Assembly (NCBI RefSeq): GCF_900115435.1
Contig: NZ_FOWK01000012.1
Location: 1 to 64,000 of the forward strand
Source: Prevotella sp. tf2-5
GTDB taxonomy: Bacteria; Bacteroidota; Bacteroidia; Bacteroidales; Bacteroidaceae
Length of the DNA stretch: 64,000 nt
Reading direction: 5' to 3'
Every line of letters starts with the position of its first letter. Within the stretch, counting starts at the first letter, position 1. A program made the translations under genes and the position numbers. Under the pieces are notes generated by a model. The model had not been told where the DNA came from. It saw only the letters and a program-made list of their open reading frames with translations, and did no database searches. This document shows, piece after piece, positions 17,933-26,192 of the stretch.

Positions 17933-17965
17933 TTTGTTCTATATCCCAAAACTACTCTACCTTTG
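17933..17965 (+). promoter_or_regulatory. Promoter of the ParB-like gene
   Basis: TTTG (17933-17936), 21 bases, TACCTTTG (17958-17965). A good match to the Bacteroidales consensus, 32 bases before the start codon. Confidence 0.7.
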
Positions 17966-17997
17966 CATAGCCTTTCGAGATAATAAGGCTATGTAAT

Positions 17998-18354
17998 ATG
18001 ATAGATGACGTAAGACACCCAATCCTGCAGGCGGTCAACTCTATTCTCAAATTCCCGACAATAGAGGATCTGCTATGTGAAGGACGGACGGTAAGCCTGG
18101 CACAGTTCAAAGAGACAGTCGGCAACCGCTTCGTTCTCCCCAACAGGAGGCTTTGCGCTTCTCATGTTAGAGGGCTGGCAGCTTCTATCTCGAAACATGG
18201 TGAGGTGGTCGTACCTATTCTTATCGAGCGCACGCAAGACAACAAATATATCATCGTTGATGGTCTCCACCGTCTCGCGGCTCTGGATTTGATAAAAGAG
18301 ACTTCACCATCAGAAGCAATCTCAGCGCGTGTAAAGTTGAGAAAGCAGAAGTGA
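17998..18354 (+). CDS. Small ParB/Srx-fold protein
   Basis: A 118-residue protein consisting of little more than a ParB N-terminal (ParB/sulfiredoxin fold) domain. Typical parts are HVRGLAASISKHGEVVVPIL and YIIVDGLHRLAALDLI (about residues 58-100). In full ParB proteins this domain binds CTP. The HTH and dimerisation domains are missing, so it is not a complete partition protein; it may be a regulator or a partner of the downstream Rep-like ATPase. Confidence 0.75.
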   Translation: MIDDVRHPILQAVNSILKFPTIEDLLCEGRTVSLAQFKETVGNRFVLPNRRLCASHVRGLAASISKHGEVVVPILIERTQDNKYIIVDGLHRLAALDLIKETSPSEAISARVKLRKQK

Positions 18355-18571
18355 GTGAGCACTCGATCTTTGACATATTGAAACAATCAGTAGCCAACCA
18401 ATAACGCCAAAGTATTAGGGGTGGCATCCCATCAGCGTAGAGTATGCGCCGTGCTACTGGAAATATCATACTCAACCAAACAATAATCCGTAAGGAAAAT
18501 GTGAATGATAACCGTCACCAGCATAACAGCAATATGGTTGTTAGTGGTGGCTATTTAACAATTAACCCCAA
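18355..18571 (+). promoter_or_regulatory. Structured leader upstream of the RepA-like gene
   Basis: A -7-like GATCTTTG (18365-18372) is followed by about 190 untranslated bases rich in inverted repeats, for example CAGTAGC with GCTACTG about 55 bases apart and the inner GGGGTGGCATCCC. A shared stretch AACGCCAA(A/G)GT also occurs in the other long leader at about 35170. No ORF of note. Confidence 0.45.
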
Positions 18572-19957
18572 ATGATTAAAAGAAAAAATGTAGTTAGAAA
18601 TTACAGACCAGTCAGCCGTTCACTGAAAATGCAGCAAGGCGACATAAATATTAAATGTAATAACTTAAATGAGTGTAAGGAACTAGCAGGTATAGCTAAC
18701 AATCTTAGAGAATCTACACCGCCCCAATTCAAATATGGTAATTGTTCAGTTTCAGTAGGCACGATACGACAAGCATTTGTACTTGTTGGAGGTGGCCTCG
18801 CACTGTTGGGCGCATATAAATATATATGTAATAGGTGGATCAAGGCTAATAAAAACTATAATGTCGAAGATACTCCCCAAAAAGATATTCCAGAACTATT
18901 GAAGAATAACGAGAAACAGCCAGAGGAAGTAACGCTTAATCAGATTGGAAAACAAGATGTAGATGAACTTGTACCCTTGTTAGGTGATTACTATTATGCA
19001 GGTGATATTGTCTTCTTATTCAGTATCACGAACAAAGGTAAGACGCTAACAGGAATACAGAACGCTATCGAGCTTGCGCAAGGTGTTAAGACTAAAATTA
19101 TTCCAACTGATTCAACTCCACCCAAGCAAGATGTAATATACTACAATTTTGAAATGAGAATGGCGCAAATCAAGAAAAGATATTTTAGTAACGATCCTAA
19201 TGCGACCTATCCCGATAATCTGAGAATCATTAACAGCGGCTATTCTATAAAGACTGTTGATGACCTTCTCAATGATACCGCTTCACGCGCTGAGACATTG
19301 CAACATGACACCGTAATCTTCTATGACACGATTAAAGATGTTTGTCCGACGTTCTTCTCAAATGAGGCAAACAGGGTAATCAATTCTCTTAGGAATATTA
19401 TAGAGAATGTGCGCGTGAAGAAGGGCATACGGCTTACTTTTGTGTTGATTGGCCAGACTGTCAAGAAGAATGTTTGGAAATCAATCGAAATAGAAGATCT
19501 CTCAGGTAGTTTCAATCAGCAAGGACTAGCAGATTCAGTTTTTGCACTTGGGCCAACTCGCTTCGGTAAGAACGTTAGAATGTTGAAGATGTTGAAGGGG
19601 CGCAACGATGGCCTGCATGATGAAGTGGATTTGGTGCGCATTATGGATAAGCCATACCTTCACATTGAATATTTGAAATCTGTCGATGAAACGGATGCTC
19701 TGCCCTTAGAACCCAAGGGAAAGAAGAATGGTAGTAAAATTGTTCTGCCTGATAAATCTCCTTTGGAAGCAGCAGAAAATGTATTGCCCAAAATCCCGCA
19801 TGAAGTGGTCGAACAGATGAAGGCAATGTATAAGAATGGAGTACCTGGGCGCGGCTTAGAGGCAGTCCGAAAGAAATACGGTATTCCCTATGGCCTCAAT
19901 CACGCAACCCAAGTTAAGCGTTTACTTGAAGAATATGATAAGATGGCAAAATCGTAA
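18572..19957 (+). CDS. RepA-like RecA-fold ATPase with an N-terminal membrane segment
   Basis: A 461-residue protein resembling RepA/DnaB-type hexameric ATPases (AAA_25). A Walker A-like loop ITNKGKT lies at about residues 151-157. The YYNFEMRMAQIKKRYF segment matches the usual L-E-M...RR helix, and TVIFYDTIKDVC looks like Walker B (about 248-259). The C-terminal 50 residues look like an HTH (GRGLEAVRKKYGIPYGLNHATQVKRL in outline: GLEAVRKKYGI then GLNHATQVKRL). Residues about 63-83 form a single hydrophobic segment, unusual for a Rep protein. Probably part of element replication. Confidence 0.65.
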   Translation: MIKRKNVVRNYRPVSRSLKMQQGDINIKCNNLNECKELAGIANNLRESTPPQFKYGNCSVSVGTIRQAFVLVGGGLALLGAYKYICNRWIKANKNYNVEDTPQKDIPELLKNNEKQPEEVTLNQIGKQDVDELVPLLGDYYYAGDIVFLFSITNKGKTLTGIQNAIELAQGVKTKIIPTDSTPPKQDVIYYNFEMRMAQIKKRYFSNDPNATYPDNLRIINSGYSIKTVDDLLNDTASRAETLQHDTVIFYDTIKDVCPTFFSNEANRVINSLRNIIENVRVKKGIRLTFVLIGQTVKKNVWKSIEIEDLSGSFNQQGLADSVFALGPTRFGKNVRMLKMLKGRNDGLHDEVDLVRIMDKPYLHIEYLKSVDETDALPLEPKGKKNGSKIVLPDKSPLEAAENVLPKIPHEVVEQMKAMYKNGVPGRGLEAVRKKYGIPYGLNHATQVKRLLEEYDKMAKS

Positions 19958-19999
19958 ATCTGTGAGAGGGGCAAGCCTGATTGGTAGCCCCTTCTTACA

Positions 20000-20123
20000 C
20001 TATAACAAAGGTATGACAAGCCTATAACATGGGCTATAACATTGTCATAGGTTGTCATAGGTGGCTGTTATAGAGGATAAGCCAATAGTTCAACACTTTA
20101 CGCATCTGGTGACAGGGTATAAC
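20000..20123. repeat. Iteron-like repeats, candidate replication or transfer origin
   Basis: Two short words recur. CTATAAC is at 20000, 20022 and 20034, inverted (GTTATAG) at 20067, with a related TATAAC at 20118. TTGTCATAG is at 20042 and 20052, with inverted TATGACAA at 20012. The cluster starts 43 bases after the Rep-like gene, a usual place for an origin. The remaining bases to 20212 hold a CGCG hairpin and the terminator described next. Confidence 0.5.
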
Positions 20124-20169
20124 AGAGATTTCAAAAAATGCTTCTACACGCGCACGCGAGAAGCAAAAG

Positions 20170-20208
20170 AAAAGGGGTAGTCAAACTAATGGCTATCCCT
20201 TTTTCCTT
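20170..20208. terminator. Bidirectional terminator between convergent genes
   Basis: AAAAGGGGTAG (20170-20180) pairs with CTATCCCTTTT (20193-20203), one G-T pair, with T runs on the plus side and A runs on the other. It separates the RepA-like gene and the leftward 51-residue gene. Confidence 0.7.
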
Positions 20209-20212
20209 TTTA

Positions 20213-20368
20213 CTACCATGCGTCTGATCCGTCGCCTTCTTCTTCACTAACATTGAAGTCATCACTCAGACCACGAACACCACGAACACCGCCACTTCCA
20301 GCCAAAATATGACATTGGTGCTGCAACTGTATGACTTGCACATTGGGCTTCAAATATTCTTTCTTCAT
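20213..20368 (-). CDS. 51-residue small protein with leader-like N terminus
   Basis: This short ORF starts 9 bases after the stop of the upstream secreted-protein gene. It begins MKKEYLKPNVQVIQLQHQC, then HILAGSGG, then a VRGVRG duplication and an acidic, Gly-rich tail ending DAW. Small proteins beginning MKK.Y..P...V..L and then LAGSG are frequent in Prevotella and relatives, usually unannotated. The ordered leader and variable tail suggest a processed or exported peptide, but that is inference. No signal peptide or membrane segment is obvious. Confidence 0.65.
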   Translation of the reverse strand: MKKEYLKPNVQVIQLQHQCHILAGSGGVRGVRGLSDDFNVSEEEGDGSDAW

Positions 20369-20377
20369 AGGGCTATA

Positions 20378-22120
20378 TTATTTAATGATTTTCTTTCCGT
20401 TTACTAAGTACACACCCTTTGGCAATGCGTTAAGGTCATCACCGACATACTGACCGCCAACAGTATAAATCTTCTGAGGCAGACCAAGCAATTCTTCACC
20501 TCCGACAATATCCTCAATGGCGGTTGTCATTCCGTCAATACTGATAGCTCTAGCCTTTGCTGCATTTGGACTAGCTGGTTCGAAATAAGCACGGAAGGCA
20601 TTTATTGTGCCTCCTGATGCAAGAGGCTTTATAGTATTCCCTTCAGATAGGTAATAAGTACCATCGGCAGGCTGAACTGGATTTAGAGAGCCGACAAAGT
20701 TATAGTCACCACCATTAACCGTTTGTGGAGAAACATAAGTGAAATTCTCTCCATATATGTAGTTATTATTTACCTTGGACTTATAAAGAAATGGCGTTCC
20801 TGCTGGAATAGTGCCACTTGTTTTGCTGCTAAAAGTCATAACGCCATCATCACATGATTCAAATAATGCAGCTTCACCATAAACAGAAGCAACATTGAAA
20901 CTCATTGGTAAACACAAGGTATGCCACTTCCCTGAATAGAGCCTTCTCATAACCCGAATCATCGCATTAGGTATATTTTCATAAACGATATTAACATCAT
21001 CGTTGAGAATAACATATAACTCTAACGTAGATGGAACTAAAATACGAGGTCGATTATCGTTTGTGACATAAGCAATTCCACATACTTCAAATTTTTGACT
21101 TACAGTGTTAATCGTTATCCCATTATAATTATTAAATGGGTCATCAATGACACCATCCACATGATCAAGCGTAGCACGAACCATAGTCCCGAGGTTGTCA
21201 TAATAATCACTGATAGACACGTTCTTATAGTTCATATCCCAGTCATCATAATCTTCTCTTACTGATGTTACCATATCACCGTAAGCTGCTTTTAATTCTG
21301 GTAAACCATCCCATCGCCGAGTTAGTCGCCCCTTTATAGTTCCGCTTACATTATAATGATAATATAAATTTGATAGTGGAAGGTCAAGTAGTAAGATTCC
21401 CGTACCATCACCCAAAATCGCTTTATTTCTATAAGTATAGTGACACCAAGCAGAGTCAATAGATGCTTCTATTAGTTGATTTTCCACCAAATTTTTAATT
21501 TCTGAGAAAGATGAAATCTGAACAGGTTCGTCATGCTGTGTAACTGTTATTCCAGTAAGGACACACGACCTAATATACCATTTCAAATTATATGAACCTT
21601 GATATTTTAATCTGAAGGCAAATTGAAGTTGATGACCATGAAGTGAACTTATATCTATAACACCATTCACATAATTGTAATTTACAGGCGACCAAGAATA
21701 ACCGCCTTTAGTGCTTTCAGCATATTCGCTAATTTTGAATTGAATCCAATCACCATCATCTAATTTAACCCATGAAGATAACACTTGATTCATGTTTCCC
21801 CATGAACTACCCTTGAACATATAGGAGTGATCGATTGTGATTTTCAATGAATCTTTGTTCGTTATATCAATTTGGGGAGATATAAGCCAAGCGTCTGCAC
21901 TTCCTGAATCATTTTCATCATCCGAATATGCAGATGTTCCTAAATATCCTGAATCACCTCCTACTCTCCATCGTCCAGAATAGTAATCCTCAACATTGTT
22001 GTTGGTAAACCCGCTCCAACCATTTAACACTTCTGTTGTAAAAATGGTCTCTTGCCCATAACTCGGTAATACCGCCATTGAAAGCAGCATCGCCATTCCT
22101 AAAAGTAGTTTTTTCTTCAT
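20378..22120 (-). CDS. Secreted protein with adhesin-like domain and C-terminal sorting-like motif
   Basis: A 580-residue exported protein. Residues 1-22 are a signal peptide (KKKLLLGMAMLLSMAVLPS). The next 170 residues (LNGWSGFTNN, ADAWLISPQIDI) resemble the choice-of-anchor J/cleaved-adhesin jelly roll. The middle is of unknown fold. The C terminus (PQKIYTVGGQYVGDD, LPKGVYLVNGKKIIK) resembles type IX secretion sorting domains of Prevotella and Porphyromonas. It is probably a surface or secreted protein, and its presence on a mobile element is notable. Role unknown. Confidence 0.7.
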   Translation of the reverse strand: MKKKLLLGMAMLLSMAVLPSYGQETIFTTEVLNGWSGFTNNNVEDYYSGRWRVGGDSGYLGTSAYSDDENDSGSADAWLISPQIDITNKDSLKITIDHSYMFKGSSWGNMNQVLSSWVKLDDGDWIQFKISEYAESTKGGYSWSPVNYNYVNGVIDISSLHGHQLQFAFRLKYQGSYNLKWYIRSCVLTGITVTQHDEPVQISSFSEIKNLVENQLIEASIDSAWCHYTYRNKAILGDGTGILLLDLPLSNLYYHYNVSGTIKGRLTRRWDGLPELKAAYGDMVTSVREDYDDWDMNYKNVSISDYYDNLGTMVRATLDHVDGVIDDPFNNYNGITINTVSQKFEVCGIAYVTNDNRPRILVPSTLELYVILNDDVNIVYENIPNAMIRVMRRLYSGKWHTLCLPMSFNVASVYGEAALFESCDDGVMTFSSKTSGTIPAGTPFLYKSKVNNNYIYGENFTYVSPQTVNGGDYNFVGSLNPVQPADGTYYLSEGNTIKPLASGGTINAFRAYFEPASPNAAKARAISIDGMTTAIEDIVGGEELLGLPQKIYTVGGQYVGDDLNALPKGVYLVNGKKIIK

Positions 22121-22164
22121 ACGATTACCTATTAAAATATGACTTGAATAAAAGAAATTTGGTG

Positions 22165-22195
22165 CAAAGATCGGCAGTTTTTGCTACCCTACAAA
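22165..22195 (-). promoter_or_regulatory. Promoter of the secreted-protein gene
   Basis: On the minus strand: TTTG (22195-22192), 19 bases, then GATCTTTG (22172-22165). The first base of the -7 box deviates from TAnnTTTG. It is 45 bases before the start codon. Confidence 0.55.
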
Positions 22196-22341
22196 ATCAC
22201 ATAGTTTGTGGAATGACCTATTATATTATATAGAAAGCTCTATTGGTTAACCTCTCTGTCTGAGTGCTCGCAAGAACCAGGAGCATAGTATTAACCCGTC
22301 CTGTTCCCCCACTGAGTAGGACACGAAAACTATGTATTCCT

Positions 22342-22860
22342 ATGGATCACATTAAACGAGAAATTGAGAGATTGGTAAGACTTCTGAGAGAAAAAGGAGT
22401 GAGTGAAAATGAAATTAGAGAGCTATTCGAGGTAAAGAGACCTCTAAGCCGTCTGTTAGTGACAAAAGACTACAGGCTTATTCTGCTCGACTATGGAAAC
22501 ATCGAGGTAAAGATGGAGCCGATACACAAGGCCGTCTATCTTCTGTTCCTTAACCATCCTGAAGGCATACGTTTCAAGGAACTGCCAGATTATCGGGAAG
22601 AACTGGCTGGCATCTATCGGGCAATGAAGCTATCGACGCAGGCAAAGAAAAAGGTTGAGCGTAGCATCATCGACGTAACAGACCCCCTAAAGCCATCCAT
22701 GAGTGAGAAATGTGTGAGAATCCGCTATGCTTTTCAAAAGGCGGTTGATGCTGAGACGGCGAAGAACTATTATATCAATGGCGGTCGTGGGGAATATAAG
22801 CGGATTGAACTTAACAGGGAACTGGTGATATATGAGCAAAAAGAAAGCCCACCTGAATGA
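22342..22860 (+). CDS. Conserved-looking hypothetical protein, possibly winged-helix
   Basis: A 172-residue charged, cytoplasmic protein starting at the ATG at 22342 (MDHIKREIERLVRLL). The frame is open upstream, but that part is rich in Arg/Pro and looks non-coding. An N-terminal helix pair (REKGVSENEIRELFE) is followed by PIHKAVYLLFLNHPEGIRFKEL, which could be a winged-helix DNA-binding unit. I do not recognise the family with certainty. It is divergent from the secreted-protein operon and convergent with the lipoprotein gene. Confidence 0.6.
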   Translation: MDHIKREIERLVRLLREKGVSENEIRELFEVKRPLSRLLVTKDYRLILLDYGNIEVKMEPIHKAVYLLFLNHPEGIRFKELPDYREELAGIYRAMKLSTQAKKKVERSIIDVTDPLKPSMSEKCVRIRYAFQKAVDAETAKNYYINGGRGEYKRIELNRELVIYEQKESPPE

Positions 22861-22866
22861 TGGGCT
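22837..22866 (-). terminator. Terminator of the exported-protein operon
   Basis: AGCCCA (22846-22851) and TGGGCT (22861-22866) form a hairpin followed on the minus strand by TTTCTTTTT. It overlaps the 3' end of the rightward gene. Confidence 0.65.
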
Positions 22867-22873
22867 ATAAATG

Positions 22874-23566
22874 TTATTGGTTTTGGTTTAAGTACGGAAT
22901 CAAGAAACTTTCCCAATATTGTTTTACGCTTGAAGTCAAAGATTCATTATAAATGGATCCCATTTTAGGTGCTGCTTCTTGTGCTATTTCCCCTGTCTGG
23001 TTGATTGCAGCCTCTATCTCTTTATACATTTCCATACCTTTAACAAGAAAGTCCGATCTCTTTAATGTTGGCCTTTGTGCTTGTTTATAAACAAAGTCAA
23101 TAAAAAGCATAGACTTAGTGCCTATCAGATCCAAATCAGCCTGCGAGATTTGAGTATCATTTTTGAGACCTTGAAGGGATTTTGCCTTTTCCCCCATGTC
23201 GCCCAACATCTTCGATATGGTTTGGAATGTGTTGTTGCTCTCGTAGAATTTCTGACGTTGATCAAGAACCATATCCTCTATGTGAAATCTGGTAAGTTCG
23301 TTTTTCTCGTCATATACTTTCTCGCCTTTTTCCATCAATTCCCAATTTACCCCATAATCCAAAAAGATATATAGGGAGATTTGTTTCAGAGCAATAGCTT
23401 CAGAAACAAACTCTACGGCAATTTCTCTATAGGCTTTGGTCGGGGCTTGGGGAGCCGCTTCTTGCTTTGTTCCCTCACTTGAATTGGCTTGTTTACCCGA
23501 ATTGCCACAAGAAATAATAATTGTGGCTATGCACCCAATACAAATGATTTGAATGGTCTTTTTCAT
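22874..23566 (-). CDS. Lipoprotein of unknown function
   Basis: A 230-residue protein with a signal peptide and lipobox IIISC (Cys about residue 20), followed by a Gln/Ala/Pro-rich linker and a mostly helical domain. No family recognised. It is the last gene of a three-gene leftward operon whose products are all exported, 16 bases after the Sel1-repeat gene. Confidence 0.7.
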   Translation of the reverse strand: MKKTIQIICIGCIATIIISCGNSGKQANSSEGTKQEAAPQAPTKAYREIAVEFVSEAIALKQISLYIFLDYGVNWELMEKGEKVYDEKNELTRFHIEDMVLDQRQKFYESNNTFQTISKMLGDMGEKAKSLQGLKNDTQISQADLDLIGTKSMLFIDFVYKQAQRPTLKRSDFLVKGMEMYKEIEAAINQTGEIAQEAAPKMGSIYNESLTSSVKQYWESFLIPYLNQNQ

Positions 23567-23582
23567 ATATCAGTAGTCGTTT

Positions 23583-25136
23583 TTAATAGTAATGTTCCAT
23601 TGTATAACCACGCCCATAGCAATTTGTACAGCGCGACCTTGTAAGAGTTGCCGAACCAACAGGGAAATACTCTGTATATCCCTTGCCACCACAGAATATG
23701 CAAGTAATCTCTTTAGCTTGTTTATGATATTTGGGCTTATTTCTTTCTTCTTCTGCTTTCTCAAATCTTTCTCCGCGTGCTAAGAGCGTCTTTTCTGCCT
23801 GCATTGTTGGTTTCCTGATATTATTGCTTAAATCGAGAACCATTGTTCCAGTTGACAGATTAACAAGGTACAGACCTATAGGATTTGCTATAGAATATGG
23901 AATGGAATTAACTTTGCCGCCCATAAATGGTTTGAATACCAGAAGAAGTGCCATGTCAGATGCAGAAGTACGAATCTGCTGCAACTTATCCACATCACTA
24001 CAAGCAAATTTATATAGCTCTCCATCCTTGACCCATATCTGAGGTTTAACGGGGAATAGGAATCGTGGTAGTCTCAAATAATTTGGATAGATCGGGTTCT
24101 CTCTGAGCGTACCAGTTGCAAAACTGTTTATAGTAAACCCATTAGCAGAGAATTTCATTGAGTTATTCTTCAATTCAACAACTACTGCATAAGTTCCATT
24201 GCGTTTTGTGTCAAACTCCTTTTTATCACGTTGAAACTCGGAAGACTTCTTATATAACGCTTTGTCTAAGTCATCCAAATTGTCTTTACCAAAAAATAGC
24301 AGTTGGTCATTATTGCATAGAGCAGAAAAACGCCCCCACATAGAAGCATTAGTTTCTTTGGATATTACAGGATTTCCCCAACCGCGATCTGTAGTCATAT
24401 CGTTGCGCTCTACACAATTAGATGTTAACCAGTTAATCGTTGGGAGTTTACGACCAGATGCAATGTCAATAGAATCTTGACGGCGTAGTTCTTCTGACTG
24501 CAAACGGAGCCGTTCTGCTTCAACCCTTGCTATAGAATCACGTTGAGCAGCTTCAAGTGCTAATCTTCTTGCTTCCGCTTCGGCTACTTCCTTTTCGTGC
24601 TGCAATATCAATTCATGTTGCCGTGTAGCCTGTTCATGCCCTTTATTTGCAGCTTTCCGAAACCAAGACTTTGCCTCGCTCTCATTATTTTCAGAAAGAA
24701 GAAACATAGCATACTCGTACTGAGCATCTGCATTGTCTTGGATTGCAGCCCTGAAAAACCAGTCCTTTGCTTCTGTCATCTTGTTTTGTTCCTTCAGGCT
24801 ATTTGCTAATAACATTTGGGATGCAACATTACCCACATTAGCCGCTTTAACATACCATGACCAGGCCATTTCTGAATTTCCATCTTTGACCTTACCATCC
24901 TCGTACATATTACCAAGTCGGTACATGGCTTCTGCATCGCCACCTTCAGCAGCAAGCGAGAGCCACTTAAATGCTTTCTTGTTATCTACTTTATAACCTT
25001 CAAGATAGCCTATACCTGTCAGTCTTTGGGCTACAACATCACCCTTCTTCGCTTTCTTTTCCAAGTCTTTAATATCCGATTGTGACATAACACACATCGA
25101 GACAAGGAATAATAATAATGTAAAAATGTATCTCAT
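23583..25136 (-). CDS. Exported Sel1-repeat protein with DnaJ-type zinc finger
   Basis: A 517-residue protein with a signal peptide (LLLFLVSMCVMSQS). Four to five Sel1 (TPR-like) repeats follow at about residues 30-170 (AFKWLSLAAEGGDAEAMYRL, MAWSWYVKAANVGN and so on). A charged coiled coil spans about 175-225, then a domain of unknown fold. At the C terminus CIFCGGKG and CTNCYGRG (about residues 484-508) are two CxxCxGxG knuckles as in the DnaJ cysteine-rich domain. That combination in a secreted protein is uncommon. Sel1 repeats usually mediate protein contacts. Confidence 0.75.
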   Translation of the reverse strand: MRYIFTLLLFLVSMCVMSQSDIKDLEKKAKKGDVVAQRLTGIGYLEGYKVDNKKAFKWLSLAAEGGDAEAMYRLGNMYEDGKVKDGNSEMAWSWYVKAANVGNVASQMLLANSLKEQNKMTEAKDWFFRAAIQDNADAQYEYAMFLLSENNESEAKSWFRKAANKGHEQATRQHELILQHEKEVAEAEARRLALEAAQRDSIARVEAERLRLQSEELRRQDSIDIASGRKLPTINWLTSNCVERNDMTTDRGWGNPVISKETNASMWGRFSALCNNDQLLFFGKDNLDDLDKALYKKSSEFQRDKKEFDTKRNGTYAVVVELKNNSMKFSANGFTINSFATGTLRENPIYPNYLRLPRFLFPVKPQIWVKDGELYKFACSDVDKLQQIRTSASDMALLLVFKPFMGGKVNSIPYSIANPIGLYLVNLSTGTMVLDLSNNIRKPTMQAEKTLLARGERFEKAEEERNKPKYHKQAKEITCIFCGGKGYTEYFPVGSATLTRSRCTNCYGRGYTMEHYY

Positions 25137-25139
25137 AGA

Positions 25140-25619
25140 CTATTTCTTTGAATTAGATTTTACCGTATTCATAACACTTTCCAAAAACGCTGCTAAGTGT
25201 TCACCATCCTTAATAATACTTGTATCATTTGACACTTTATGTAATACTCCTTTATAATAAGACTTATAGGGGATGGCCTCCTCTGATGCTATCATTGGGA
25301 TTAGCACCTCTTTTGTTTTTATAAAGTAAGTGACAGCAAGCGGATCTGCACCAGATAATCCTTTAACAGCTTCATTTGGATCATCATTAGGACGCGCCAT
25401 GAGAAAGGCATAAGTTCCTGTAAACTTACCTATGTCTTCTGGTAGTGGAATCGAAGCAATCATTGAAAGTGAATAGCCTAAACCAAACAAAAGAGAATCT
25501 ACAGTAGTCGTTAATTTAACATCGCTGACTTCCGACAAAGTTACAGGCTCCATTTTCTGTGCTGATAGATTATTTATACTACCAACAACTAATAACAGTA
25601 CGAAAGCAATTCTTTTCAT
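25140..25619 (-). CDS. Small exported protein of unknown function
   Basis: A 159-residue protein with a signal peptide (FVLLLVVGSINNLSAQ) and no lipobox. The mature part is not recognised. It is the first gene of the exported-protein operon, with a 3-base gap to the Sel1-repeat gene. Confidence 0.65.
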   Translation of the reverse strand: MKRIAFVLLLVVGSINNLSAQKMEPVTLSEVSDVKLTTTVDSLLFGLGYSLSMIASIPLPEDIGKFTGTYAFLMARPNDDPNEAVKGLSGADPLAVTYFIKTKEVLIPMIASEEAIPYKSYYKGVLHKVSNDTSIIKDGEHLAAFLESVMNTVKSNSKK

Positions 25620-26158
25620 ATAGTTTACCAGTTTAAGCCGGTATCGCTCCGACGGTTAACTGCCAGCAAGCCCAAACAGGCAAACTACATTATCATTAAG
25701 GTATATATACGAAAAAGCGTGGGCTTTCAAACAATTAACTCGCTCACGTCTTTCTGGGTGCTCGCATTACCCTCTCCTGATGAACGAGCAATCGCAAGAC
25801 ACCCACGCCAGATATGATTAGACAAGCAGCCCCAAAGTATAGATATACGATGATGCAGCCCTACTAAGTGCATATCCAGAGTGGCGTCACACGATGCTTG
25901 TTTTCCACAGGAGCTTATCTTCTTTGGTTGCGAGCCTTCGAAAGACCTATTTGAACAAGCGTTATGTAAACGCCATTTCTATATATATGCGTCCTGCCTA
26001 CCCATACAAGCGGAAGTGCAGTCTGCGACTGCAAAGGTAGTGAAAAAATATTAAATCACCTCCGTTTCCGCTATCTGAGAGTAGAAATATATGAAAATTT
26101 AACTCCAAACGCCCTAAAACAGCACATATTTGAACATTTGAGCAAAGAAAAAAGAAAA
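25620..26158 (-). promoter_or_regulatory. Long structured leader of the exported-protein operon (573-base gap)
   Basis: No credible gene lies between 25619 and 26193. A minus-strand TACCTTTG (26038-26031) would give a leader of about 400 bases. It is flanked by the palindrome TGCAGTC-tgc-GACTGCA. Within the leader, GCGTGGG (25717-25723) and CCCACGC (25802-25808) can close a stem about 92 bases long that also contains GCTCG/CGAGC. It could be a regulatory RNA region; nothing known was recognised. Confidence 0.4.
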
Positions 26159-26178
26159 GCGTATCGTCATTGATACGC
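26152..26178 (-). terminator. Terminator of the long leftward gene run
   Basis: On the minus strand GCGTATC (26178-26172) and GATACGC (26165-26159) enclose AATGAC and are followed by TTTTCTTTTTT. It lies just after the last gene of the run that begins near 34990. Confidence 0.8.
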
Positions 26179-26192
26179 CTCTCTTATCGGTG

